Positions 1 to 12,580 of a stretch of 64,000 nt of DNA are shown here, piece by piece. Below the pieces are notes generated by a model. It was not told the DNA's origin and ran no database searches. It saw nothing but the letters and a program-made list of their open reading frames with translations. How positions within the stretch are numbered: position 1 is the first letter of the stretch; each line of letters starts with the position of its first letter. Made by a program: the position numbers and the translations under genes. The stretch is from positions 42,573,452-42,637,451 of the forward strand of contig CM059972.1 of NCBI GenBank assembly GCA_030490835.1, read 5' to 3'. This stretch comes from Annona cherimola (taxonomy: Eukaryota > Streptophyta > Magnoliopsida > Magnoliales > Annonaceae).

Positions 1-1445
1 TATTAATTTCATAATTTTTAGAATTAAGGATTATGCTTAAGTGAATTTATGTTGATTTTTAGTATATGGAGAAAATGATTTATTTAGCCAAGTAAATGAT
101 GATAAATTCAAAATGTATGAAATTTTCCATGATATACTAAGCATAAGCTATGTCATTGTATTTTTTATTTTTGGAAAAAATGTCATTTTTTGGAACCCAT
201 GAACAGTAACCAACACACTGTGAATAGTAACCTCGGGCGAACAGTAATTTGCTACAGTGACATGAATAGTAATTATAAACAGTGAACATTGTGATTTTGG
301 GAAAAATTGAGATTTATTTTTATATTTTATGAGGATATATGGATGGAATTTTTAAAGAATTTATGGATAAAAATCCATATAAGGAGGTAATGACCAAGAA
401 TATTTATAAGATTAACCTCTGTAGAAATGAGGTAAGGGATGATTATAAAGCATGCATGGGAAGTAAACTAAGAAATGAAATGATAATAGATAAAATATCA
501 TTTTTCCTTGTATAGGAAAAAGAAAGGAAAAGGTGGAGGACACAGACTGAGGAGGTAAGCAAGCTATATGCTTTCTAAAATATTTCTAAATGATTACAAA
601 TTGTTTGCTTACGTGTTTTATAAATTATATTTAAGGATGACCATTCCTATAATGCTTTACATGAAATGATTGCTAATTGCTTGTTAAATTACTTTCTAAA
701 TGATTTATCAAGTTTTATGGAGCATGTCATGCCGGCATATGTGTATGTTCATGGTGCACAAGGAAGAGGCTTTGGTGGAGGTATAAAGCGGATCGAGGAT
801 CCCCCTTCACTATTGCCAAGTCGCAAGGGCTGTGTGCCGGCGGCGTCCTCCCAGAAGTTGGAGGCACAAGAAAAGTCATGAATGAATGAATGCATTGCAT
901 TATCATGAAATGCATGAAAAGGTTTCTGTCCCATTGGTAATTGATCACATGGTATGTGTCTCCTACCAAATGGGGAGAAATGCATTTGAATGAAAGCAAA
1001 ATGTTTACTTGCCAAAGAAAAAGGCTTGCTTACTGAGTATTATTACTCATATGTGTTTTCAAAATGACAAACAGGTAATGGAGCTGACTCATAAAGGATG
1101 CCAGGTAGAAATGACCTGTAAATTTAATTGCAGTTCTATGTATGCGTCAAAAGAGACAAATGTATAATAATCATATTAAAGACATGTTTTATGGATATTA
1201 TAGACATGATTGTACTTATGTGAATTATTTCAATAAAAAGAAGATATGAATGGTTTTATGATGATATGGATGAGTCTATTATGAATAAAGTGTATGCTTA
1301 TGTGATGAATGAAAAGAAAAAAAAATTGGACGAGATCCAATTAAGTACCGGCCGCGTGATCAGGGCAACAATCCTGAGTCACATTTACCAATCGACAAGA
1401 TCCCAGAGTAAGGTTTATGTGGACGCCTCGGTTCGGGGCGCCACA
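1..1445 (+). mobile_element. 3' part of a Ty3/gypsy (chromovirus-type) LTR
   Basis: The LTR enters from the left edge and ends at the sequence GGGGCGCCACA (CA at 1444-1445). Base 1 aligns with about 35461 of the solo LTR at 34176-36618 and, inverted, with about 9115 of the solo LTR at 7824-10334. The last 100 bases (about 1345-1445) match the ends of the LTRs near 7824, 36618, 32742, 61650, 5995 and 24641. It carries GGTAAGCAAGCT at 554-565, its partner GCTTGCTTAC at 1024-1033, the hairpin TGAGT/ACTCA at 1034-1049, and ACAGG near 1070. It is inserted in the Athila spacer that resumes at 1446. Its 5' end and TSD lie outside the window, so solo versus full element is undecided. Confidence 0.8.
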
Positions 1446-2009
1446 CCTTATAAAGCCGTCCGAGTCGTGTTGTCCACGACCCGGCGTCGGGGCGCCAGTT
1501 CATCGCTCCGTGTTCTTTGGGATCTTCATCACGGCGCCGGGGCGCCCCCATGCGATGCCTAGGCGCCGATGTTTTTCAACAATTTTTAAAATTTGCTCCA
1601 AGCTGCTTCCTAGCATGATCTTTATGAAATTGAGCTCCAAGTCATTTTCCTATATAAAAAATAAAAAAAAAACAAAATTTAAAATGAAAATGAAAATGAG
1701 TAATGGGTTGCCTCCTATTCAGCGCTAAGTTTAACGTCCTCAGCCCGACGTTCCATAATGATTAGCCAATTCCTGCTCTGTCGAATTGCCTTCCATGCAG
1801 ATTGTGCACTGGAAGTTTAGACCTCTTCCAGGCCTTTTCAAATAGATCAGTTAGCCTCTTTTCTTGAATTTCATAGAGACTATAGAAGGGTTGTTCAGGG
1901 TCTTGAATTAATGATGGCTTCAAGATGCTGCTTTCCAAGGCTATGCATTGATCAATTAAGTCATGTTGCACCTGAATTTGAGGAAGATAAATTAGAGGCA
2001 TGTTGATAT

Positions 2010-3668
2010 TGTTGGTCCCGAGTTGATGGAAATTACCCAAGAGGGGAGGGGTGGATTGGGTAATTAAAAATTTATAACTTAAACAGAAACTTTACCCCGG
2101 ATTAATCTAGTCCCCTTAATGAAGAAACGAAATGGAAAACAATATAATGTAGAGAGCAGAAATATAAATCAAGCACACAAGATTTTTATAGTGGTTCGGG
2201 CAACCTCCCTACTCCACTCTTCCAAGCTCACACTCCTTGTGACTTGGGTTCCACTATTGTATTCTTCAAATACAATTAGAGCCACTGCTCTCTTCTAGAT
2301 TCCAGCTCTAGGGGGCTTCAACACAACACAGCACAAGTAGGTGATGAGTTCCACTCCAATCACACACTACTTTGCTTACACTTGATCTTAGTTCCTCAAA
2401 CTAAATCAAGTTCAATACAACAAAATGAAATAACAAAAGGAGTCTACACTTTACAGATGTGTAGAAGCAATTTGGCGCAGAGAAGAACTCGTAATGTAGA
2501 CTTTGAAGATTCAGAAATGTAGCTCTTGCAATTTGAAGCAAAGTTCTTCCTCTTTGAATGGCTTGATCTCTTTAGAGCTCTTGAATATAGGAGTTAAGCA
2601 CACTTAATGATTCTCAGCTACTTCCCTCTCCACCATGAATGCTTTTTATAATTTTGGAGGGAATCCGAATGTTAGAAGGTAGGTGGCGCGCATTTAATGC
2701 GCCAACGTTCGAAAATTATCCGACCGTTGCGACCCAAGTCGCAGGCGGAGTCGACTTCGGATGCGACTTCGCCCAAGTCGCAGATGGAGTCGACTTCGGG
2801 TGCGACTTCGCCTTCTGTTCGCAACTTCAAGTTCCAGGTCGGGTTGACTTGGGCATCGACTTGACCCAAGTCGCAGGTGGAGTCGACTTCGGGTGCGACT
2901 TCACCTCAGCAGCTTGTTCGAAATCTTCAGAGATTCTTTCCTTGCTTGAATTTCTTCATGTTGGTTGTCCTTCTTATATTTTTCATTATTTGATCTAGTA
3001 AAGTTATCCTTGCTTGAAGTCCTTCATCTTCATATCTTGAAATCTTGGATACTTGGATCTTAGGATGTCTATTGATTGTCAAGTACATGCTTGTGATGGA
3101 TTTATGCAGCCCTTCTTTCCTTGACCTTCATTTGATCTTCACGTGTCTCAAATTAAGCATCTGAGTTAACCTGTTCTTCATTTTCATACAAGTTTATCTT
3201 GAAAATTGATTAATCCAGCTTGTCTTCTGAAAAGTCCCCTCTGCCCGATCGAAGTCGATGTCGGAGTCGACTTCGTCTGCGACTTCACCTCAAGTCGCAA
3301 GTGGAGTCGACTTGGGGTGCGACTTCGGAACTTCGGGTTCTGAACTTCAACTCTGGAAGGTTTTGTCATGTTGAAGTCGATACTGGAGTCGACTTCGTTT
3401 GCGACTTGGCTTCCCAAGTCGCAAGTGGAGTCGACTTGACCTGCGACTTGACCTGCTCTTCTTCCATTTTCAACTTCTGGACGGATTTGGCTCTTTGAAG
3501 TCGAACTTGGAGTCGACTTGGGGAACGACTTGGCCTTTCATGTTCTATTTTCTTCAAACGTATATACCTTAAACATTTCCACAAACGTGTTAGTAGCCAA
3601 GACTTACTCAAATTGATTTGTTAATCATCAAAACATAGATTTAGCTTGTTTTCCACATATTTCCAACA
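2010..3668 (-). mobile_element. Solo LTR, Ty1/copia SIRE-type, TSD GATAT
   Basis: This 1659-bp sequence is the reverse complement of the LTRs of Copia-1 and Copia-2. Its plus-strand edges are TGTTGGTCCCGAGTT (from 2010) and ATATTTCCAACA (to 3668), corresponding to the LTR end and start. Perfect 5-bp target duplications GATAT lie at 2005-2009 and 3669-3673, and no internal sequence remains, so it is a solo LTR left by LTR-LTR recombination. It carries the GTCGAC-rich repeats of this family (2740-2900 and 3240-3530). It splits the Athila-1 gag-like ORF without changing its frame. Confidence 0.95.
2644..2650 (-). promoter_or_regulatory. TATA box of the solo copia LTR
   Basis: TATAAAA on the minus strand, at the position of TATATAAGG in the other copia LTRs (41408, 48571, 50380, 59185). 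It lies just downstream, in LTR sense, of the conserved stretch containing ATTAAATGCGCGCCACC. Confidence 0.55.
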
Positions 3669-4496
3669 GATATGATAATTTTCAACTTTTTCCACTATAT
3701 CAACCTCTATTTCTTCATCAATTTCTCCTTCCACTTCCTGGCTTTCCATTGGCTCAGCAAATTGTTCAAGGACGAATTGAGGGGCAAATTGTTCTGTTGC
3801 ATAAATGGATATATCTTCTTTAATGCTTATATTGTCTTTGCAGCCTTCATCCAACATAGTTTCCTTTGAGTTCTCTTCAATATCAGTTAAAGAAAACTCT
3901 TGATGCCTACTTTGGATTGCATTAGCCAACTGCTCTACCTGCTTTTGCATGTTCAGGTTAAACTCCATTTGGCTCGTCAGGAATTGCATAAACATGTCCT
4001 CCAAAGATGACTTGCTTTCAAGTGGTGATGGTTCCCCTGCTTGATATGCTTGAAATCCAATCGGCATCATATTTTCTGATTGAGGGTTTCCATAGTTGCC
4101 CTTTTCATCATTGGAATGATCAAGATAGCCCACAGATGCTCAGCAATACACGCATTGAATTGACAAATGTCCCTCGTCTCCACACAAGTCGCAGTAAGTT
4201 AAATAAAAATTGTCCATATCCTACATTTGATTGTCAACACCTGCAAATTGAGCTGGAGGTGCCCATATATTGTCATACTCATGGAAACCCATTGTACTTG
4301 GTGTTGAAAATTCTGCATTTAGCCAATGGTAAGCATTTGAAGCCATTGAAAATTGCAATAAATAGACCCCTGAAATAAAATTTTATCAAAAGAAAAGAAT
4401 TGAAAAAAAGAAAAGAAGAAAATGTAAAATGAAATATAATTCCAGAATTGTACAAGAAAGCAATAAAACTAATCATTAATTAGTTAAACCAATATT

Positions 4497-4513
4497 CCCC
4501 GGCAACGGCGCCA
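4497..4513 (-). promoter_or_regulatory. Primer binding site of Athila-1 (tRNA-Asp type)
   Basis: On the minus strand the sequence is TGGCGCCGTTGCCGGGG, the complement of the plant tRNA-Asp 3' end as used by Athila and Tat elements. It lies six bases after the end of the LTR at 4520, which fixes this LTR as the 5' LTR and the element as minus-strand. Confidence 0.85.
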
Positions 4514-4964
4514 AAAACTTGATGAGCTGCGTATATGTTAATTAAAATGCTCACTTTTAAAGCAAGTATACGTGCCGAATCAAGTGCTAAAGAGTGAGTA
4601 GAGTATGGTTCCCACGAGGAATTGTCTAACTGGGATTATTAATTAGTTTAATTGCTTTTGGTGAGTAGAAAATTCTGGGTTTGGAATTTAAAACTAAAGC
4701 TATCAAATGCAATAAGAAATCAGAATAGAGTCCGCGGAATATCTGGATTACTGAAAACGGGTTGATCAATTGGGGATGACAGATGGATAGCTCGGAATCC
4801 TTGAATCTAAACTATATTGCATTGGTTCCTTTTCATTAGATTGTGCACAGATTTACTAGTCCAAGTTCAATAATCTTTATATATGTCTTCCAACGTATAT
4901 AAAGCTAATTACGTTCTAGGGTGTGTTAAAACTTTTGATGAAAAATTGTAGAGATAAGAAGTTG

Positions 4965-5186
4965 TCAAATGATGTGATATGATAGGGGTAATGATGATGA
5001 ATAAATAGGATAAAGTTGAAATATATAGGTTAGTTGTGTTGGTAGTTGTGTAGAAATGATTGAAAAGTAGGATAGTTGTATAGAAAAATGTGAAGATATG
5101 ATTAAAAAATAGGGTAGTTGTGGAGAGTGAAAAGTTTTAAATAGAAAAGTTTTAACTTGACAACTTTTTGTTGTTACCAAACACAC
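4965..5186. other. Local AT-rich segment in the Athila-1 LTR, no gene
   Basis: Between about 4920 and 5190 the Athila-1 LTR has a segment that is not obvious in the Athila-2 LTR fragment (near 19550 that copy goes directly from AATTACATAACACTC to the next block). It is bounded by similar words (GGTGTGTTAAAACTTTT near 4920 and AAACACACCCC near 5180) that are partly complementary, so it may be a small MITE-like insertion. No ORF looks genuine. Confidence 0.35.
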
Positions 5187-5774
5187 CCCTATTCAATTAC
5201 TATGTTCCTATGCCATTAAATAAAGTGGAATTGATAAGTTCATAACCTGTTCATTGACTACATAGGGTTTAACGGTATATTCTTATCCATTAAACAACTC
5301 CCCTTAACAAAGAGGAAACCTATGCCTTACATATGGATCTAGCAGAGATTTTCCTTTTCCAAGGATTAATCAAGCAATTAAATCATCTTACAAGGTAGCT
5401 AATCTTGTAAAAAACATTAAACCACATATGTAAGGGTAAATCACACACACAATCATATAGAAAATAAAATATTCATTCCTGAATCTTAAAGAACCAATAC
5501 AATGTAATTAGATATCAATTCATCCTAACTATCAATCTAAAGGAAATTTAGTTCAAAGACATGATATAAAAATTCTTTGCATCCATTACTGTAAGTATCC
5601 AGAAAGACAGAGAAAGAAAAATAGAAGGATGAAGAGAAAATTGGTTTTCCAATGGTTTCCACCAACGGTGTTAAATCTTCTCTTCATTCTGCGCTTTGAT
5701 CGAGTTCGTTCCTTCTCTCGGTGTCTATTTAGTCTCCGGGCTCTCTCTTCTTCGCGCATGAACACCTAGGTTTC

Positions 5775-5782
5775 TATTTATA
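5775..5782 (-). promoter_or_regulatory. TATA box of the Athila-1 LTR
   Basis: TATAAATA on the minus strand, followed in LTR sense by a pyrimidine-rich leader (TCTTCTCTTC-like on the minus strand), as expected for an LTR promoter. Confidence 0.55.
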
Positions 5783-5833
5783 ATTTTGATTTGTGCAGAG
5801 CACGTACAGAAATTCGTGCGTATGAATGTGTAG

Positions 5834-5923
5834 TGGCGCCTAGCCGCCACCATCTGTGTGCTGGGTAACTTAGAAACCTTTCTGGATGCCCTAGGAATTT
5901 ATGCCTTGGTGCCTAAGCACCAA
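5834..5923 (-). repeat. Inverted repeats 1 and 2 of the Athila LTR
   Basis: TGGCGCCTAGCCGCCA (5834-5849) has a 5-bp stem and TTGGTGCCTAAGCACCAA (5906-5923) a 7-bp perfect stem. Both have CCTA at the start of the loop. They belong to the series continued at 12581-12671. Confidence 0.6.
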
Positions 5924-7823
5924 CTCCCTGGATGCTTCGTGACTTGAAAGCTCTTCTGGAACACCTGTACGTCCAGGGAAGCTTTTGTGACTTGTGTGGC
6001 GCCCCCAACTCGAGCGTCACATCCTGAGCCTTACCTCAGGATTGTTATTGATTGGTAAACATGATCAGGATTGTTGCCCTATTCTACGGCAGGATTTAAT
6101 GGATATTTATCCAATTAACCGTCCTTCCTTAATAATTTATTTTATATTATTTTTCCTCATGTGTCCATTTAAGTCATCTTTGACCTAATATACACATTTC
6201 ATATCAGTTAAATCATAAAAATTTATAACATGTTCATCATCCATTGTCACATATATATAAAATACAAAGCATATCATATATCACATATGATCATAAAGAC
6301 ATCAAATACCAAGTCATATTACATCCATTTGCCATAAACGACACATAGTAAAATTCAACAAATATTTTTGTTATTCCATGCTCAACTCATGCTCCTTGTC
6401 TCCTTCGTTCCTTCACCTGTCTATGGGTTTGGAAAACAATACATGAGTTGTAAACTCAATAAGCAAGCTATATACATTTTTCAGGCAATACATTTTGAAG
6501 GCAACCATATTTAAAAGCATTTCTCTCCATTCAGTAGAGACACTTAGCAAGTGATCAACTACTTACGGAGCATAAATCTTTTCATAAACCTTTCATAAGC
6601 ATTTCATAAACATGGGATGTGCAAATTCATCATTTCCATTCATGACATTATCCTTCATGTGACGGTACACTAGCACGGGGAATATTCTTTCATGACATGA
6701 TCCTTTCCATCCTTGGCGCCGGACCTTCCGACTTGGCAACGTCAAGGGGGACTCCTTGTCCACTTACTACCTCGACTAGCCTACTTGATTTCCATTCCAT
6801 GTATGACTTTTTGTTACCCCGGCATTATATACCTCCTACACATGGAACTTGTCATTCTTATGTAGAGAATTCTTTGGACCATCCCTTTTTAAACATCATT
6901 ACAATGAAAACATCGTTTCAAATCCATACTTCATCACTTTTCATGAATAATTGCGAAACAGTAAGCAATTCATTATCATAATTGAAATAACATTTCATAA
7001 CACATTAAGATAAAGGAATGACCATCCTTCAATACCTTGTATTGAAAACCAAAATCATTTAGAAATTTTGCTTGCTTACCTTGATCACGTGAGCTTTCCA
7101 GATCTACCTTTTCTTTGCCTTTGCCTATACATGTAAGAATGACATAGCATTCATGTAAATTCCATGTACTTGCATTCAACTTAGTTTTCCAACCCATTTT
7201 CATTAATATTCATAACCCACTTGAATTCCAAGTCGGGTGTACATGCACATCTTGGCCCCCCTTTTAGACGTTCACAACATGGGTCCACAAAAAATCAGAT
7301 TTGTGCTAATCCTTTCCACCCTATGTTGAACGTCCCATGCATCATTAACTTAGGGTATTTTACCCTCTAAAGCATCCTTAAACTCATTAGCATAATTCAT
7401 GTTTCATACATATCATAAAAATATGAAAATCGGGTTATATACGTAACCCTAAGTTCCATTCTTTCTAAAACCATCCACTAATAGGTTAAATCCTCATGAT
7501 CACTTATGATACTTGTTTATATCCCATTTTAATTTAAATTCCATCCCAAAAGTCTGGAATTTAACATTTACTTTGATTTATTCCTTAATCTGTCCATAAT
7601 ACTGAAATCAGACGTACTGATGTCTCTAATTTTTGAATCATAACCAAATCGAGGAATTTAAATATAAAATTTCTATCATACCTTAATAACTGTATGATCT
7701 AACCAAAATAAATATTTCTAGCACAACATATGAAGTATTTATATTTATTTTGGTATTTTTACTCTGCTAGAGAGAAGCATCAATTTTCAGACAGCTCTAA
7801 CACGTTAATTATTAGGAATATTT

Positions 7824-10334
7824 TGTGGCGCCCCGAACCGAGGTGCCTAGAAGCCTTACTCCGGGATCGTTTTGATTGGTAAACGTGACTCAGGATTGTT
7901 GCCCTGATCACACGGCAGGATTTTTTTTTTCATCAATACATGGAAAATTCCCATCATTCATCCAATTTGAAATATATTTCACATAACACAGTTATGATAA
8001 AAAACTATTCCATAAACATTTTCATTGGAATAAAAATATTCCCTTTTCATCTCAAAATTATCATCGTTGACTTTACATAAAGTTTACATAAACATCATTT
8101 ATATCAAAAACTACATAACACTTGGCATGCTGCCTTCATCATCATTTCCTGTCTGTTGTTGAAAAAGCATGGGTGAGTAATAATACTCAGTAAGCAAGCT
8201 ATACATAATTTTTCAATCATTTTCATGCATTTCATAAAATGCAAATGCAATGCATACATAGCATTCATGACATTCCTTTGGATGCGACGCTAGCTAGGCG
8301 CCCATCCCATACATGCTCCCATTTCAGGGAGGTCGCCGCCGGCCTGGGCCTATTAAGCGACTTGGCAATAGCGAGGGGGACATCCGGTCCGCTTACTACC
8401 TCGACTAAGGCCTATTCCTCGTGCACATGCTCATTCTCATACACATGCCGGCATGATATTTGCAAATCATAAACAATTTCATAAAAAGCATTTAATAAAC
8501 AATTTCACAAACTTCAGTTCATGTAAAGCAGTTATAGGTATGGCCAACCTTAAATAAATTTCATAAAGCAACTTGCAAACAATTTCAAGCATTTTGGAAA
8601 TAATTTGCAAAACATATAACTTGCTTACCATTTTAGGAGGTGTCTTCGACCTTCTCTTTGCCTTTTCCTATTCAAGGAGAAATGATATTTTCATTTCTTC
8701 TATTCAAGCTGCTTCCCATGCATGTTCTATTTTATTTGGACATTATTTCTTTACATAGATATTTTTGTCCATAAATTCTTCAAAAATTCCATACTTATAT
8801 TCAAATATTAATTTCCAAATTTTCTCCAAAATCACGCTGTTCACTGTAGCATATCACTGTAGCAAATCACTGTTCATCCGTGGTTACTGTTCACAGCACG
8901 TGGTTACTGTTCATGGGTTTCAAAAATTGATATTTTTTCCAAAAAAAAAAAATACCATGACATACCTTATGCCTAGTATATTATTGGACATTTCTTATAT
9001 TTTGAATTTATCATCATTTACTTGCCCAAAAAAATCATTTTCTCCATATACTAAAAATCATCATAAATTCACTTAATCATAATCCTTAATTCCAAAAATC
9101 ATGAAATTAATATATCATTATTATAACATCATATTTATCATAATCATACATCCCAAATCATCATTTATCATTTTTGGAGCATTATTTTCACATATCATAT
9201 GCTATCTTCCCGATTGCTCCATCTTCGCTCCAAATTTTTGATGTTTCGGCATAATTCCAATTAAGCATTATAACTTTACTTATTTTCTCATGATTAGGCA
9301 TTATATAAGCATGATTTTACCCTATTTAACATCCAAAAGAAATTTGGAAAGAAATCACTTACCCGAAGTGGAAAATCTCTCCTCCAACTCGCCCTTTCTC
9401 TCTCTAACTTCCTCTTTCTCTCTTAAAACGAAATTGGGGGTGGAAATGAGCTCTTGCTCAAGCTTGGGCCCTATTTATAGTTTTTGATTTTTCACAAAAT
9501 TAGATTTTACCCCCTTAGCTTTGAGGTATTTAATTATAAATTGGTATTTCTTTTTAATTTTAAAAATTGCATTGAGCCAAGAGCTGCCCACCCTATTCCT
9601 GCTCCAGCAGCCCTATGCAGCCCTATTTTTACCTATTTTTATTATTTTTTATTTAATTAATTTTTAAGCAAATTAAATCTAAACCCTTAATTTGTGATTT
9701 GGATGAATTTGAGCCATTGATTAAAGTCAAGTGGCCATTTAATGCCCCTGCTCACGCCCCTGCCCTTGCTGCTTTGCATTTAATTTTTTATTTATTTTAT
9801 TTTTTTACTTTTTGTAAAAAGTCAAAAGTAGTATTTAATTAAAGAAATGCTACTTTTTGATTTTTCATTTGACGCTTAATCTTGACCTTTGATTTGTGAT
9901 TTTTATCACATCTTAATCCATTCATCATGTTCATCATGAATTTTTAACCATCCATAAAAAATTTCATCGAATTCCGACGCCCGGATTGCAATTTATGAAT
10001 TTTTTTCTATTTTTTTCACAAAAATCCAAATTTGGATTAAAATATCCAAAAGAATTGTTATTTTCTCTTGTAGTGATTAAATCTCTATTTTGTCTTTTTG
10101 TGATTAAGTTAATCCAAGTGATTAACTCTTAATCACGGGTCTTAGTCCTTGGTTACTATTCACGTGCACTATTCACGGGGTTAAATTCCTAATTGCATTA
10201 TTTCAATCTCCAATACACATATCCATCAATATAATTCATGAATTTTCATTTATTCATAAAATAATTACAAAATTACAAATGTCGAAATGACGCGTATACA
10301 GTCGAAACAACGCGTATACGGTCAGGGTTCCACA
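7824..10334 (-). mobile_element. Solo chromovirus-type LTR nested in another, TSD TATTT
   Basis: This 2511-bp LTR has plus-strand edges TGTGGCGCCCCGAACCG (7824 on) and GGTCAGGGTTCCACA (to 10334). Perfect duplications TATTT lie at 7819-7823 and 10335-10339. The empty site is seen in the related LTR at 38289-38340, which reads ATTAGGTATATTTATACC without interruption. It is the same subfamily as 1-1445 and 34176-36618. TATAAATA lies at 9472-9479 on the minus strand, the donor-like element at 8620-8629, the partner at 8190-8200 and the hairpin at 8174-8189. Confidence 0.95.
9472..9479 (-). promoter_or_regulatory. TATA box of the nested solo LTR
   Basis: TATAAATA on the minus strand inside CTATAAATAGGGC, matching CTATAAATAGGC at 35057-35067 in the sister LTR. 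A CT-rich segment (plus 9380-9430) follows in LTR sense. Confidence 0.6.
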
Positions 10335-12580
10335 TATTTATACCTTCCAAAAACCAATTTTTATTTTTTTGAGTATTTCTCATAATGTCTTCCACATCAT
10401 ATAACATTTTCAACTCAAAATACCTTGTGTAAAAATAATTAAAAATCATTTGGTGTAGATGATCCTGACACCCATTCAACCCTGTTTAGGTTGATTTTCT
10501 CAGATTTTTAATTTCCAACATAATTACCCTTTTGAGCTGAAAATTGGGTCGTTCTTTAATAACTCTATCATGAGTTCTCAAACAAATTTTCATCCTAAAA
10601 ATCATTCATTTACTATTTCGTTCATATTTTGGATTTCTATCTCATTTCTTCTAGGTTTTTCTCCCATATTTGCATCTAATTTCAATAGATATGCAAAAAC
10701 CCTTAATCATTTGTTCTAAATTCTTATACCCAACATATATAATTTATTAAATCATGATTCATAAATTGAATTAGAAAAAAACTAGATTCAAATGATTCAA
10801 ACTTAAGAATACACTTACTTGAATTGAGTAGCACTTAACCCAACTTCACTAGCTTGCCTCCTTCACTTATTTTTCCTTTTTCTCTCTCCTTTTTCTCTCC
10901 TTTTCTTGGATTTTCCCTTGCTGAATATGGTGGACATGCAGCTGCTGGAAGGAGGCTTTAACTCCTTGAATTTTCTATCTCAAAAATCCCCTATGCATAT
11001 GGACGTTCTTTCCTATGTAGTGTCTGGATTTTTTAGCTTTGTGGGCCCCATTTTGCACATGATTTGAGGGTATTTTAATATATATTAATCCCTCTTGCTG
11101 ACATGGCAAAATGTGCTCCATGTATTTCATAATTTATTTACATAAAAATTAATCAATTATCCACAAATTCAACTCCATTAACTGCCTATTTTTCTGTCCA
11201 CTAATCATGTCCCATTTCAGCTGCTTTTTGCCATTCTTTTCAACGAATTAGCAGCCTTAATTAATGGGTATTTATGCACCCTAATGTGTAGGCTACTTAG
11301 GAATATATTTATAATTTTAAAAAAAATCAAATGCTCAGCCTTTTGGACATCCCCATTGCTGCTCACCTTACTGTCCATTTCAACGTCCACTTTTCCAGCT
11401 GCCGTTTTGTAATTTTTTCCACATTTTGCAGCTTTAATTTAATGGTCATTTAATCACCTAGTAATTTAGCTCAATTAGGGTCATTTTAGCATAATTAAAA
11501 AAATCACAAAAATCCCAAAAGCTGTCATAACCGTCCACATCTCCCCTGTTACATGTTGCTGTCCATTTATTGATCATATCTCAATGGTCCTGATTTGATG
11601 CTTTTAACCACGAATTTACACTCTAATTTAATGCAAATTTATTCACCTTTATCCATGGCTGACTTTGGCATATAGTTTATTTTAAAAAAATTTCACAAAA
11701 ATCCAATTTAGGGGGCTGTTTGGACGTCCATGCATGCCACCCAAGCTACTCTCTCCTAAGCTAGTATATTAGCCTCTTAATTCAGCATTTATTCATGAGA
11801 TAATTGCAGGGATTTTCCCATTTTTAATAATTCATAAAATACCCTGCAATTGAACTCCTTTTGACACCTCAATTTCGTCTTTATTCATTTGATTAATCAC
11901 CTTACTTTAATATTAATACAAACTCACTTTATGGTGCACGAAAGTCAAAGGAGATAATCCCATTTTTGTGAAGACCTAATCCCATCATCATTAGCTTAAT
12001 CAAATTCTTTCATAACCTTGATCTCATAATTTTAACCGTCCATTTCAAATTTCATCTCAATCCAACTTTTCTAGCTCAAGTTATGATCGTTCATAATTAT
12101 CTCTGAATTTTGGATGGTGATGATCAATTATCATCAAAATTTTCATAATTTAACTTTTCCATGTGATTAAGGATGAAATTATGTGCATCCATCTCAATTT
12201 TCATCTTAATCCGCCTTATAGGCGTCGAGTTATGAATTTTTCAACATTTTCCAACTTGGCTCTATAATTAGCCTCCTAATTTTCATTAATCACATTATGA
12301 AAATTAATTAATTTTTCATGGCACACTAATACCTTTTTAATCATCATTAGGACACTTTAATTATATTGGACCATTTCGACTTAGAGTGATTGATTTTTAT
12401 CATCACTCATAACCACTGACCTAATTGCCATAAATCATCAATATTGCACATAAATCATTTATAATTCAATCAAATCATACTTGAATCATACAAATGCATA
12501 CACATGAATCCTATGTAGGTCAGGGTTTCACAACTTGTGACCTCAAAAACTCTTCTGGACTTGTCTGCATGTCGGTGAAG

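Larger units (their letters stand above)
1762..4346 (-). pseudogene. Gag-like ORF of Athila-1 (zinc knuckle, capsid missing), split by a solo LTR
   Basis: An ATG at 4346-4344 opens a frame of about 307 codons once the LTR at 2010-3668 and one copy of its 5-bp TSD are ignored; the frame is the same on both sides. Only about 50 residues precede a perfect retroviral zinc knuckle (CX2CX4HX4C, CDLCGDEGHLSIQC, about 4151-4192). The part after it resembles the Athila Gag C-terminus, with LEDMF and VEQLANAI motifs near residues 110-140, then an acidic stretch rich in Glu and Asp. The last 80 residues I do not recognise. There is no room for a capsid domain. Two in-frame stops exist, a TAG just before the knuckle and a TGA four codons after it. 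It may once have supplied a nucleic-acid-binding protein for a pol-less family; here it is broken. Confidence 0.6.
1446..4519 (-). mobile_element. Internal region of a non-autonomous Athila-type element (Athila-1)
   Basis: On the minus strand this follows the tRNA-Asp-type primer site (4497-4513) and contains a short gag-like ORF (4346 down to 1762). It then passes straight into the conserved spacer around 1690-1755, which includes AGCGCTAAGTTTAACGTC on the plus strand. In Athila-2 the same spacer (29785-29815) lies just after integrase, so pol is missing here and its flanks are joined. A solo copia LTR (2010-3668) interrupts the region. The GC-rich part at 1446-1570 has several GGCGCC palindromes and matches 29500-29640. 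The element continues past the left edge, where a chromovirus LTR interrupts it. Confidence 0.7.
5995..12532 (-). mobile_element. Solo chromovirus-type LTR, TSD ACTTG, itself interrupted
   Basis: The plus-strand edges are TGTGGCGCCCCCAACTCG (5995 on) and GGTCAGGGTTTCACA (to 12532), i.e. a TG...CA LTR on the minus strand. Perfect duplications ACTTG lie at 5990-5994 and 12533-12537. Removing the nested LTR at 7824-10334 and one TSD copy leaves about 4.0 kb. No PPT, PBS or coding sequence is attached, so it is a solo LTR. The minus strand contains GCTTGCTTACC as plus-strand text at 7070-7080 (a donor-like GGTAAGCAAGC), the hairpin at 6444-6458, and the acceptor-like ACAGG near 6415. It is closest to the LTR at 32742-40077. 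Confidence 0.92.
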
